A stretch of DNA of 36,793 nt from Ectocarpus siliculosus (lineage: Eukaryota > Sar > Phaeophyceae > Ectocarpales > Ectocarpaceae), in contig FN649734.1 in assembly GCA_000310025.1 (NCBI GenBank), forward strand, positions 3,092,536 through 3,129,328, in the 5' to 3' direction. Positions 1 through 10,341 of the stretch are shown in pieces (within the stretch, counting starts at the first letter, position 1; each line of letters opens with the position of its first letter). The notes under the pieces are model-generated. The model was not told where the DNA came from and ran no database searches. It was given only the letters and a program-made list of their open reading frames with translations. Both the position numbers and the translations under genes were made by a program.

Positions 1-3000
1 GCCGCTGCCGTCGTGCCCCCCGGCCCCGCGACCATGAGGGGCTAGGCCACTGCCGCCGCTGCCGGCGGCGGTAGCATTGATCCAGGCGCCGCCGCCAGCG
101 AAGGTGCCGAGGAACGACCCGCCGGCGGTACCGCTGCTCGCCGGGCCGCCGCCGCCGCCGCCGCCGCCGGCGGACGAGGTGGTAGAGGCGTTACTCCTGC
201 CGCGGCGGTGGTTTTCGGAGCAGCTGGAAGATTCGCCCAGGCGGGTGGCCTTGTGGGAGAGGATCGAGTAGAGGTTCGCCCACGCCGCCTCGTCGGACCG
301 GCAGCGGACGGCCGGAAGGGAGCCCGCGATCGTCAGGGGGAGGGCCAGCGCCCCGCACGCCTGTGGGGTGGTTGTTAGTGCGTGGCGCGCATTTGGTTCG
401 GGGGAGACGAGGGGGGTTCAACACGAGTAGGTATATATCAAATAAGGCGTACAGGGTAGGGGCCGGAGCGGTTTCAACTCGAGACGAGGCCGCACGAACT
501 ACAGCGACAGCAGCAGCAACAGCAGACAGCAGAAGCAACAACTACTACGACAACGACAGATGGGCAACAGCGAGAACAACAGCAACGGTCACCAAAATGA
601 AAAACGCAGGCACACGGCTTATGGAGGGCGGGGATTTCATCAAGTGCAAAAAAACAAACAAACGCCGCCGCCGCACCTTGATAACTCCGTCCGCGGAGGG
701 GGGGAGAGGCGCCTGCCAGGCCAGACCGCTGCAACGTCGGAGCAGAGACCTCGCCTCGTCCCTCGCGAGCCCTCCGACATCGAGACGGGTGCAGAGCGGT
801 GAGTCCGGCACCAGGTCCCTTCCACATTGTATTTTTATTACATCGCCCAAGTTATTGTGGTGAGATACTTTCGTAGATCTTCATGCTTGCAATTCTACAA
901 GCTTCCAGTTTTCTTACAGGTCATCGTGGTGAAATGGATCGTCATGATGGAATCGTCAGGCTTCAACATTTCTCATGATGCGCGTCACCCTGGTGAGATA
1001 GATCATCATGATTGCAACGTAAAGCCGGGTCATCGATAACCTCCGCTCAGCAGTGTCGATATCGATACTTTTAAGTCACCACCAATTACATGTCATTCGA
1101 ACATCACACGAAAAATCGATCCGACACAGACACACAAAAAAAAAAGAGTACTGGTACCGCTCGCTTTATGTACCTGAAAGCGGTGGTCACGACCAAGTCG
1201 AAACCCGCCGCGCTCGCGGCCGCCACCACCTCCGCCTCCCACACATCTTCCAGCACCACCAGACACCGCAGCCCAAGCCCGGACATGTAGGGGGTGAACC
1301 ACGTCGCCGCCGCGGTAGCGGTGGCTTCCGCCTTCAAGAGCGAGAGCCCAAACCAAACATGAGGAAAAAAGGGTCGTTTAACGTGCGTGCTTGAGAGTTA
1401 CATACTTGTACACCTCATAAAAAAAACAAGCCCTATGCACGAGCACAATCGTGAACCACGCCGCCGCGGCAGTGGCGGTGGTTTCCACCTTCGATGCACA
1501 GCAAAGAGAAAAAATACGGTATCTACTGCTATCGTGCTTTGTTTTTATTCTGCCACCAAAGACAAGAGCCCCGACGAACACGCAGACACGATAAAACGAA
1601 ACTTGCGTGCTACTTGAACGCCACCTTGATTCAAACGCACGACCCAACCGCCTCTCGGCACTACTGCCGTCTGTCGAGAACAACAATAATAATAAGCTAC
1701 AGGGCACCAAAAACAAATCACCCTAAAACAAAAGGCAGCCAACCGTTGCTGCTACTGCTGCAAATACACACGGTACCGATACTATTCTTGGAGCCACGTG
1801 CGAAAGTCGCAACGGTCAACACAAGGCGGTTTCCAAACCTCCCTGCCCAAACCAATCACACGCCGAATACGACCCCCCTTGTGCAAGCTCGGTGTGCTCC
1901 TTCCCGGCTTTGTAGGGATGCGAGGTCAGTGGCCTAACGACTACGGCATGTATGGCTATGAGTACCCCCCCCCCCCCCCCCCTTGGCAAGGCGACGACGG
2001 CATCTATCTCACCGATGCTGCCGTGGCTGCCGCTGCGGTGGCCGCCGCAGCTTCCTCCGATCCCCCGTCTCCCGGGGTTTCCGCTGCTGCAGCGACGGCG
2101 GCGGCAGGTGGCAATACATATCGGGTGGGGTGTGAGCGGGTTTACTGCCGTACAAGCAGGTCTGCCAAGTTAGACCGGCCGGCAGGATGTATCGGATGTA
2201 CTTCCATGCATGCTGTCTGGTTTTGACGAGCTGGAGGTTTTCATGTTCTGCTCCGTGAAGCGGTGCAAGTGCTACCGTTACGGCAGGGAAGCTCTTCGCG
2301 GAGAGCGCTACACGACGCGGATCGATTTTCGAGACAAACGCGGAACAATAACAACAACAACAGCACAACAACACCAACACGATTCGCTCTCACCCGCCGC
2401 CGCCGCAGCAGCAGCCTCCGCAGCAGCCTCCCCGTTGCGCGGGCCGCGGAACCGGCTGATGGGCGGGAGCGGGGGCGGGTTCCGGAGGCGCTTGCACAGC
2501 ACGACTCGGTGGTACGCGTGTGCGAGGCGGTGGAGCAGACAGGCAAGGTCCGTGCCGCCGGAGCGCCCCACCTGCGGAATGTTCGGGGGGGGGGACGAGG
2601 GCGATGGTGCATCGAACAGGGGGGGCGGACCGGGGGGGGGAATACTCTTGTTTGTTTTTCTCGTGGATAATTCTGAAGGAAAAAGACCGGCCGTGTGGGA
2701 CGGACGGGACGGCAAGGGGGAAGACACGTCCTCGATCGAGGGCTTCGCGGGCCGGGCGGGAAACTTGTAGCACGCCAGGCGAGTGTGCTACAGGCAACAG
2801 CAGTGAAGGTGCTTCAGTCAGCGAGTTAGCTGCGTGCCCAAGAACCGCACGTGACGAGAAGAAACGCACCGCCACCACCGCTATGCATGACGAGCGGGCT
2901 GAGGTGAAGAGCGCCAAAAACCGCCGGGGGCGACTTCGTTCTTCTCGAAGAATATCCTGCTGTACATAAATGCACCGCTGCTTTCGTCTCAGCCAACTGC

Positions 3001-5439
3001 GCCGCGATCCACCACAAACAACGACGGGTGCCAAAACCTTAGCGCGCCCCCTGCCGTCCCTTCCTCACCCCCTGTGTCTGCATCCGCAGGCGCGAGGAAC
3101 GGCCTACTCTTGTCTCAGAGACCGCACGCAAATGGAGGACCCAAACCACCCCAAGGTCAACGGCCTCACGACTACGGCATGCACGGCTATGAGTATACCT
3201 CCCCTCTCCCCCCTCCCCTTAGCAAAAGCAACACACGAGAATAACGCCCCACACAGAACTCCCCCAACCACGGGGCAAACAGCAACACACGACAACAACC
3301 AGTTTGCCCCGGCCAAAAAACAAAACACCAACCTGCAGCCAAAGCACGCTGTCCCCGAACTTGGCGCGGACGTCCCTCCTCCCCACCACCTCCGCCGCCA
3401 GGCACGCCTTCCCGGCCCCAGAACTCCCGGCGAAGGTCACCACCGTCTCCCCCTTCCCGCCCGCGCCCCCGCCGTCCGCCCCCCTGAGGAGCGACGCCGC
3501 CGCCGCCGCCGACAGCCGGTCGCGGCACACGTGGTGCCGCGGCCGCAGCGGGGCACCCACGGGCGGCTCCGCCGCGAGCGGGAGCGGCTTGTGGTGGTCG
3601 TCCACGTTGTTCGACAACATCGTTGCTGCTGCTGCTGCTGCTGCCGACGACGACGCCGTCGCCGCTCCCGCTGAAGGTGTTGGCCCTTGTCCCGCCGCGG
3701 CGGCGGCGGCGGCGCCTGGTCCCTCGTGACTGGCCCTGTAGAAGTTGCTGCTTCCGTTGCTGCTGAGCGCTCCGCTACCCCTAGTAGAAAAGACGGAGGA
3801 GTTTTGTTTTTGAGTTTTTTTCGGTCGTGGAAGCAGACAGCAAAACAGAGGTCAGTGTGAGGAGAAGCGGCTGACGGCCGAAATTGTCTTGGATGAAGAG
3901 CGTCTTGAGTTCTCAGAGCCAAAGAAGGACGAGCGAAAGCCTTGCAATCCACGTCTCCCTCAAGCCATGCATCTCACAAGCTCCCCCTTTCCTCCCACGC
4001 GTGCAGGTGTATGTATCGAGCAGAGGGATGGGAAAAAGGGGTGCCTCTCGGTCCGGTGGCTGTACGCGGCCCACACGACGAATCAGCCGCCCCCAAGAGC
4101 TGTCGGGGGTCCAGCGAGCGCTGGGTGTGCGAGAGGCACGACGTCCGGCGGCAGCAACAGGTTCTGCATGGACATAATTAGCTTGCCGTTACGGGCGACG
4201 TTATCGAATTGTAGCGCTTAACCCTTCGGCCCCGGGAAGGCGGAGGGGGGGGGGCACCCCACACATCAAAACCCACCTGAACCCACAAACCAAATATTTT
4301 GATTGGTCGACCCGTCAGGGGGGGGTACTGCGCACATGAAACCTGCGTGAGACTGACCCAAAACTATTAACTACTGACCCAAAACTACAAACTACTAGGA
4401 GTAGCCTGATTGGTCAATCAGTCGGCGCCGTCCATCCCGCTTCGAGAAACGAACACCTTCCGCCAAGCACACAACCTATGTACATTTTTGTTCTGACGAA
4501 CAACCCTCATTACGTAGCGCATGAGGAGGGTAAGATTGTCAGCCGACGGAACGAAGAGGAGGAACTGACTTACAGCAGCCGGGAAAGAGAGGGGAACCCC
4601 GGCGACGATGATGACGAGCCTTGACCGGCGAGGGGCCGCGCCTCATCCTTCACCAGGGCCTCTGCGAGGGAGGAGACGCGGAGAATCTCGGCCTTGAGGT
4701 CGGTTCCGGTGTTGCCCCCGGCCTGACAGCGAGAGCGGCAACAAGGCAAGCGTCGAGGAGAGGTGACACGCGGAAGGTGGTTCGATAGCAAGAATCATTT
4801 TTGCTACCGAACTACTTCTATGTTAAGGGAAAAGATGGTACATATTATAGCGGCATGAGACCACTGCTGTAGCTGCATCGCGAAAAGGGGGGAGAGAGGA
4901 GGAGCAGTTACAGTATGACCCTCTCCGTATCACAACCTGAGCAAAGCTCTCCAGAGTTGACACTATAAACGTTCGAGATTTCGATGGCAGACCAAAAGAA
5001 GCAAACGACACTGAATGCTGGGTCGTTCACCACCGCACTACGATGCACAACCATCCACAAAAAAAACGTCGACCCTTGTGTCCAACCACCTCACCATAAA
5101 CAGGCGCGTAAACAGGCGCGCCGCTCTCCGCCCCCTCCCTGTCTACAATCTCCCCCCACCCAGCGTCGATTTTTGTTCCATCCCTCCCTCACCTCGACCA
5201 CCCAGGCCAGGAAAGCCTCCTCGAGCCTCGCCACGCCGGTCCAGCTGAGCGTTAGCGCCTTCAGACCCCCGGCCTCCTCGACGCTCTCAACGAACTCGCT
5301 TCGAAACGCCTCGACGCCCTCGTCCTCCCGTTCCGCCTCTCCCCCGCCCCCTTCCTCCTCGTCCTCCCACACGGCTCGTGCCGCGGGGAAGAAGGACACG
5401 TCTCCCCCGTGCACGGGCGCCGCCACCCCGCCCCCCTCT

Positions 5440-5470
<31 letters not shown>

Positions 5471-6911
5471 GCGGCGACGTCACGTCCCTGGAGACCTCGA
5501 GGCGGCCTACGATAAGCCTCACCCTCTCCGCGGTGGCCCGGAACTTGGCCGCCTTCTCCTTGCGCAGGCTTACCACCGCCACCGGGGTAGCCGCCGCCGC
5601 GCCCGCCGCCGCCGCCGCCGCTCCCTCCTTCTCCTCCTCCTCCGCTCCAACTCCCGGTTCACCACCCCCTGCGTCGCCGTCGTGCCTCCCCCCCCGACGG
5701 TGCCCGCCCTCCCCAGGCTTCCTCTTGCTCACGTCCCGCCGCGTGGCCAGCGCGAGGGACTCCAGGATCCCGCGGGGCGAGCACGCCTCCGCTAGCGCCG
5801 TGATGCCCACGACCTCCGCGCCGAGAAGCTCTGCCGCCGCCCGAAGGTTCCGGGAGACCGGCGGCTGAGAGGGCGCCGCTCCCGCCGCCGCCGCCGCCGC
5901 GGCTGCCACCAGCGACGCGGCACCGGTATCACTGCCGTTCCCGCTGCCGTGGATGTCGCCCACGACGCCGCTGCCGCCGCCATTGCTGCCGCCTCCGCCT
6001 CCGCCTCCGCCGCTTCCGCCGCCCATCAGCAGCGCCGCCGCCGCCGCTGCCGGTGCAGTCGTCGGTGCTGGCGGCGGTGGCGATTGGCAGGTTTCGATAA
6101 GCATCGCGACCTAGGGGAAGAGTAACGGACGGCGACGAGCGGGATGATATACAGGAAAAAGAAAGCAGGCACGCGCACACAGAAGGGGGAAAGCAAAACG
6201 AACAAAAATCTTTATAATTCGTCACTTGGTTGGTTGTTTGTTCGTTCGTCCTCGGGTGATTCAATTGTGAACTGAAGAGAACGGGTGCCGCTATCAACAT
6301 TCCCATTGCTCCGTACGCGTGCATAGACAAAAAGGACGACAAGACGAAAAAAATGGCGGCACGGTGCCGCCGTGGAGCCCGGACACGTGGTGGCCGAAGA
6401 GTTTCTCGCTGGTCTGTTCCTTAAATGAGGACATGCTCTCTCTCTCTCTCTCGGAGGAGGAGGAGGTATTGAGTAGCATCAGCAGCACCAAGACATGGTT
6501 GTACCATGTACCATATTCGTCCGACAAAAGGGTTCACGTTTCACGTTTCCTTGCTCTGTCTCTCTGTCTGTCTCTCCCTCTCCGTATCTGTCTGTCTTGT
6601 CTCTTCTTACTCTCTCCCTCTCTCCGTATCTGCCTGTCTGTCTGTCTCTCTTCTCTCTCCCTCTCTCTCTCTCTCTCCCTCCCTCCCGCTCTCACCGCAC
6701 TGTCGCAGATCTCAGAGAGGGCGTCCAGCTGCCTGCGACAGGCCCTAGCCGCCCTCACGGCGGCCAGGAGGCCCTGCAGGGCGGCCACCGCCGGCGCCGC
6801 CACCGCCGCGCCGCCGCCCCCCGCCGCCGCGGCGGCCACGGCCGCCGCCTGGCCGTGCGACACCGAGGCGCTGGAGATGGCAGAGTTGCTGCGGCTGACT
6901 TGCTTCTTCAT
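1..6911 (-). CDS. NB-ARC (STAND NTPase) receptor-like gene, 3' end beyond the window
   Basis: Exons in transcription order: 6911-6696, 6110-5193, 4722-4574, 3735-3333, 2571-2394, 1324-1174, 818-677, 360 to the left edge. Phases agree at every junction (0,0,2,0,1,2,0), giving 839 open codons. Seen: P-loop GSSGAGKA near residue 531, then FGDSVLWLQ joined by splicing to VGRSGGTDLACLLHRLA. Walker B is LVVLEDVW near 643, followed by FDLVVTTAFRD. Next comes an ARC-like helical exon with LARDEARSLLRRCSG, and the GLPL-equivalent ACGALALPLTIAGSL near 720. This order is diagnostic of NB-ARC (plant NLR, APAF1). In brown algae such genes often carry C-terminal TPRs; here the C-terminus is outside the window, so repeats are unknown. 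A role as intracellular pathogen or danger receptor is inferred from the family. The start is uncertain: ATG 6911 is the only in-frame Met found in the first exon, but the frame stays open upstream past 7076 through a Ser/Thr/Asn-rich stretch, so an earlier exon is possible. Confidence 0.85.
850..1025. repeat. Degenerate tandem repeat in an NB-ARC intron
   Basis: GTGGTGAGAT, GTGGTGAAAT and CTGGTGAGAT recur near 856, 926 and 990. Each is followed by a GATC-TCATGAT-like block, so the units are about 64-70 bp long and strongly diverged. The tract lies in the intron between the Walker B exon and the exon at 677-818. Confidence 0.45.
1174..1324 (-). other. Exon carrying the NB-ARC Walker B / RNBS-B segment
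   Basis: Acceptor GCGGAAG|CC and donor TTTCAG|GTACAT. It encodes an Ala/Thr run, WFTPYMSGLGLRCLVVLEDV, then WEAEVV and AAGFDLVVTTAFR. Glu-Asp replaces the more usual Asp-Asp of Walker B. Two residues (AF) separate the TT of the sensor strand from the Arg that is normally adjacent. Phase 1 in and phase 2 out fit the flanking exons. Confidence 0.8.
1294..1500. repeat. Partial tandem duplication of the 5' end of the Walker B exon
   Basis: The stretch 1451-1497 repeats 1294-1340 at an offset of 157 bp, including the strand complementary to codons for ATATAAATWFT (copy: TTATAAAAWFT). The similarity fades on both sides after about 45-70 bp. In the copy the acceptor AAG is AAA, so it cannot be used as the same splice site. 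It lies in the intron just upstream of the working exon. Confidence 0.6.
3333..3735 (-). other. Exon carrying the NB-ARC P-loop
   Basis: Acceptor CTTCTACAG|G and donor CTGCAG|GTTGGT bound 134 full codons. A poly-Ala and Ser stretch precedes PPVGAPLRPRHHVCRDRLS, the usual short motif before the nucleotide-binding fold. After a Gly-rich loop comes GETVVTFAGSSGAGKACLAA, the beta-strand/P-loop/helix, and a strand ending in SVLWLQ. The lysine of the P-loop is present but the next residue is Ala instead of Thr or Ser. Confidence 0.85.
4352..4394. repeat. 21-bp direct repeat, two units
   Basis: ACTGACCCAAAACTA followed by TTAACT or CAAACT occurs twice with a 21-bp period. It lies in the NB-ARC intron 3736-4573. 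That intron also shows a repeated TGATTGGTC motif on both sides of the pair and no credible exon. Confidence 0.5.
5193..6110 (-). other. Exon for N-terminal helical domain and low-complexity linkers of the NB-ARC protein
   Basis: This 306-codon exon has acceptor CCCCTAG|GTCGCG and donor GTCGAG|GTGAGG, both phase 0. Together with the preceding exon (LQGLLAAVRAARACRRQLDA, then LSEICDSA|VAMLIETC) it forms amphipathic helices. A Gly/Ser and poly-Ala linker follows, then more helices: SRNLRAAAELLGAEVVGITA, RGILESLALATRRDV and KFRATAERVRLIVGRLE. An acidic loop precedes LTLSWTGVARLEEAFLAWVV. The layout of helices separated by disordered loops suits an effector or signalling domain in front of an NB-ARC core; no named domain can be assigned by eye. 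The opposite strand is also open over much of this exon because of its GC-rich third positions. Confidence 0.7.
6435..6690. repeat. CT / GTCT pyrimidine-rich tract beside a splice donor
   Basis: A CT run at 6435-6453 and a near-pure pyrimidine block with GTCT units at 6556-6690 lie in the first NB-ARC intron seen. On the coding strand the tract is GA-rich and begins within a few bases of the donor GCG|GTGAGA at 6695. Confidence 0.75.
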
Positions 6912-7620
6912 GTTGCTGGTGGTGGCGGCGGTGGTGGCGGTGGAGAAGGTGGAGCTGGTGATGATGCTGCTCGTGGTGGTGTTGTTACTCTTCAAGTTGT
7001 TGGCGGCTGCCGGCGGCGTTGCATCATCCCCCGCCCCCGCCCCCGCCCCCGCCGGCTGGATCCGGGGCAAAAACACGCAAGAGAGTGAGTAGCGAGCGAT
7101 TAAGGCACAGCCGTGACCAGCGGGTATGACGTGGTTTTGGTGCTGCGGTAGTGGTTGCTGTTCTTTGTGTTGGTCGGCAAAGGCCGAACAGGAGACACCA
7201 ATTGACCTACAAGACGTGCAGTCCTATGCATATGCTAGTGCGGCCTCTTAAAAGAAAAAGAAAAAAAAACTGGCTCAAAAGGTTAACTACGCCTGTGAGA
7301 GGCAGCGCTTGCTGGAAGGACGCGCGCGCACGGGCGGCTGGCTCTCTGGTACACCCCGCCAAAGTCCGCGTGGACGTCACAACCGCCGCCAAAATCCGTG
7401 TACAAGTAAACGTGTAAATGTCCCCTCGCGGGGGGTGACAAAAAGTTCGTGCCCACGTTTGTTTAAAGCGCGCGGAGCAGGAAGAGAATAAAAAAGTGGT
7501 GGACTCTCTGTCCCGCTGCAAACGATGCGGCGAGTGCAGATAGTGTAACAGCAGAGTATTCAGCGCCCGCGCTCTATATAAACCTCTAGTTTTTGGGCAA
7601 GGAGGCTGGTGTTCTAATAC

Positions 7621-7859
7621 TTGTACGCCGTAAGGTTGCGAGTCAGCGCACAGGGGTGCGATCGATTTTCAAAGCGTAATTTCTCCACAACCAGCAGGGT
7701 GCGAGCGCCAACCGATACTTGTCAGGAAAACTCTCGATGAGACATTTCCAAAACCGCCCCTCTCGACAGCAGTGGTAACCTCCTGGTTATGTAGAAATTT
7801 ACGCGTTGAAAATCGTTCGCACACCTGTGCGCTGACTCGCAACCTCACGGGTATGTATA
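7621..7859. mobile_element. Foldback / MITE-like element with candidate 7-bp target duplication
   Basis: Positions 7630-7699 match the reverse complement of about 7779-7849 with roughly nine differences in 70 columns; the core is GGTTGCGAGTCAGCGCACAG. The outer 9-10 bp match more weakly. The spacer is about 80 bp. CTAATAC stands immediately outside both ends (7614-7620 and 7860-7866), as expected for a target-site duplication. No transposase is visible, so this would be a non-autonomous element. A long hairpin RNA is the alternative reading. Confidence 0.6.
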
Positions 7860-8196
7860 CTAATACATAGTTCCTCTGACGTCTATGCTAGTTGACATGG
7901 CCGCTAAGTAAATCCGTCAGAGTGCACTTTTAGGGTTGGGTTCTTCCGATTGTTGTGAGCATCATTTTGAGAAGTACATTATTTAGCGGGCGCCAACTAC
8001 TGCTGTATCCAAGGATCACACACACACCAGAATGGATGCGCCACATGGAACACGTGGGTTTTCGAGGAGGCGCCCAACGGCGCGCTGGTATATGCAAACA
8101 CCTACACCTATTCCGCCGCAGCTATGTACAATACACAACGACAAGAAGGGACATTGATGAACGCAGCAGTCATGATCGCGGCGGTAGCAGCAGCAG

Positions 8197-8221
8197 CACC
8201 AACACCAACACCAACACCAAC
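8197..8221. repeat. ACCAAC hexanucleotide microsatellite
   Basis: Four tandem copies of ACCAAC follow a short AGC run. Confidence 0.8.
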
Positions 8222-8458
8222 TGCCACCACCACCTGCTGCGCCTGAAACATCATCATCCAACAGCCCATGCATCCAACCATTGTTGTGATCAAGGATATG
8301 GCTGGGGGATCAAAACACACACACACGCAAACGGCGGCCCACGACGGGGAAACATTGGTCCGGTCGTGTCGGAAAAAGGCGTTGAAATGAAAAAAAATCG
8401 AACCTTCTAACGCGTTCTCGACCAGTTCGCGGCCGCTACAAGGCCGTGCTTTGGCCGT

Positions 8459-8488
8459 GGGTGAGGGTGAGGGTGAGGGTTAGGGTAG
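8459..8488. repeat. Interstitial telomere-like tract
   Basis: GGGTGAGGGTGAGGGTGAGG continues into GTTAGGGTAG, that is, TGAGGG units passing into TTAGGG. TTAGGG is the telomere repeat reported for brown algae. The tract is far too short to be a functional telomere. Confidence 0.6.
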
Positions 8489-8497
8489 ATGTGGGGC

Positions 8498-8543
8498 GAG
8501 GAATCTAGCCTTGCTCGCGTGAGGAACCTAGCCTTGCAAAGTG
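8498..8543. repeat. 23-bp direct repeat, two units
   Basis: GAGGAATCTAGCCTTGC and GAGGAACCTAGCCTTGC start 23 bp apart, directly after the telomere-like tract. Confidence 0.55.
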
Positions 8544-9921
8544 CAACATCGGTTAGACCTAAAGAGTCACGAACAGAATGTAAACAGACCTTCTAACCGT
8601 TCTGTTCCTCCACTCGCTGGAAAGACTCCACCACATCCCGTTCGACTGCTGTGGGTATATCTCGAATGGGACAAGTAGTATTTCTGTGTGTGTATTTACT
8701 TACTTTCCTTAATCAAAAACACCAGGTTGTACAACACACACAACCTTCCACATCTTTTGCGTACTGCTGTATGTACAATACCTCTCTTGTATTTTTTTTT
8801 CAGGCGCTCGCTCTCTTCGTTCACCTCCCTCCCCTCCCTTGTTGTTATCTTCTACCAAGGGTACAATACAAATGCAGCCCACAACACAACCATCGATAGA
8901 AGTCGACCAGTCAGAACGGCTGCTGGCTTTGCCATCACAGATATGCAGCAGCGTGGTGGTGGTGTGTGTGTGTGTGGTAGCCAGACACACGGGTAAAAAC
9001 CGATCGTTCGTTCATCCTCTTAGCGCGGTCCGCGACACGGTCCGTCTCTCTTCAAACGGTGTGTGCGACACACACAGACACGGACCGATGATAGCGCTGC
9101 TTGGAAGTTCCATCATGTGGCGTCATGTAGATCGCTGCCGGCTATTTACATTTCGAGCGACCGTTTGCGTGTCTGAAGCGAATCGCTGTTTTGTACGGCA
9201 CAGCCGCGCATCGCAGAGAAAACTGCGAAAAGCTTGCTATATTCTAAACTAGTTAGGGCAAGGTTGGTAAGGGAGGGGGGGATAGCGCGGCAGATTGAAA
9301 TTGCAGCTACTCCGTCTTTGCTTGCTGACACTTGTAGGAAGTCTTGCCTCTTTAGGACCCCCTTTCCCGCAATGCTGAGAGACTGAGAAACCAAGAGATC
9401 TTGCAAACGGCGGATTCTATGCATGCACACCGAACGCTCCACTCACGACACACGCAGCCACCACGCCGTGTGACCGATCGCCCGTGCGGCCGTCGCGTGT
9501 GGCATCAAACAGCGACCGAACATCTCCATCATTATCCCCTCACGGGACACGTAAATCGTGTATTGGCGGCGGCGTGGGGAAGCTTACTATGTATCTCTCC
9601 AACACCTTCCAACCACAGGTAGCTTGTTGAGTGAGCGGCGCGAGAGGCATATATATATTCGTTCGCATGTACTGCTGCTGTGTACGCTGAAATAGCACAT
9701 CATCACCAAAGAAGAGCGAAAAAGAGCGAGGAGCAACGCAGAGACTTGACGCGCTGCTGACACCTAAACAAGAAGCAGATCCCGTGCCACACTGCTGTTT
9801 TTCCCTCTCGCCAGCCTCTTGGCGTGGGTCTGCTGTGTGTTCTGTCTGTTGTGTCGTCATCCCTCCCCTCTCTCAACCCTCGCAGGCCGAGAACCAGAGG
9901 GCTTCATGAAAAATCAATTAT

Positions 9922-10341
9922 TTAAAAAAATACACCCGCAATCACAACAACACCCACCTGCATTGGCTGCTTGTCGCTGCCGCTGCTGCTCTGTTCTCCG
10001 TCGTCCTGCGCCACCGCATCCCACCCCTCGCCGTCGCTGGCCCCCGGCGGCCCTGCCTCCCCTCGCCCTAGGCCCCTTCTTCGATCCAAGCTGTGGCAAG
10101 CCGTGGGAGATGTGGCTGGCTTTTGAACCCTGCCGGTCTGCTGCTGGCGATGGCTGCTGCTAATACTGCTGACAGAGGGCTTATTGTTGTCTTCGCGCCC
10201 GACACCGACACCGCCGCGGCCATCGCGCCCGAAGTCCCCCTCTACCTGCACAGCACCGCCGCCCAGCCCACCGCTGCGGCCGCCGCCGCCGCCGCCGCTG
10301 CCTAATCTGTTGGACTGCTGGCAGCTCTGGGCACAGCCCAT
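9922..10341 (-). CDS. First exon of a gene for an N-terminally lipidated-type (MGC...) protein
   Basis: The ATG at 10341 opens a 139-codon frame starting MGCAQSCQQSNRLGSG. Gly2 with a nearby Cys is the pattern of N-myristoylation followed by palmitoylation, which would place the protein on a membrane; this is inferred from the motif. The rest is low-complexity Gly, Ser and Gln with an acidic stretch, SDGEGWDAVAQDDGEQSSS. A good donor (CAATGCAG|GTGGGT) ends a 128-codon exon at 9958 in phase 0. If it is not spliced, the frame stops at 9922 after an uncharacteristic VGVVVIAGVFF. Downstream exons were searched for and not convincingly found, so the catalytic or partner domain is unknown. Confidence 0.5.
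   Translation of the reverse strand: MGCAQSCQQSNRLGSGGGGGGRSGGLGGGAVQVEGDFGRDGRGGVGVGREDNNKPSVSSISSSHRQQQTGRVQKPATSPTACHSLDRRRGLGRGEAGPPGASDGEGWDAVAQDDGEQSSSGSDKQPMQVGVVVIAGVFF

Larger units (their letters stand above)
6912..9921. other. Region between the NB-ARC gene and the MGC-protein gene; no recognised gene
   Basis: The frame upstream of ATG 6911 remains open to beyond 7076 and may be 5' UTR or more coding sequence. Beyond that, the six frames show only short ORFs without recognisable domains or consistent splice signals. A CTATATAAAC box occurs at 7574-7583 on the plus strand. The stretch holds the foldback element at 7621-7859, an ACCAAC hexanucleotide run, a TTAGGG-like tract and a 23-bp repeat pair. 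The 3' exons of the MGC-protein gene may also lie here but could not be identified. Confidence 0.5.

Noticed and set aside
4984-5868. Open plus-strand frame of about 294 codons
   Set aside because: It is antisense to the 306-codon NB-ARC exon. The minus strand has proper splice sites, phase and helical coding pattern, whereas the plus product is Pro/Ser/Arg low complexity caused by GC-rich codons.
9242-9378. Minus-strand segment beginning HCGKGGPKEARLP after a TCTCAG acceptor, as a second exon of the MGC gene
   Set aside because: Phase is compatible but there is no domain or coding bias, so it is not reported as an exon.
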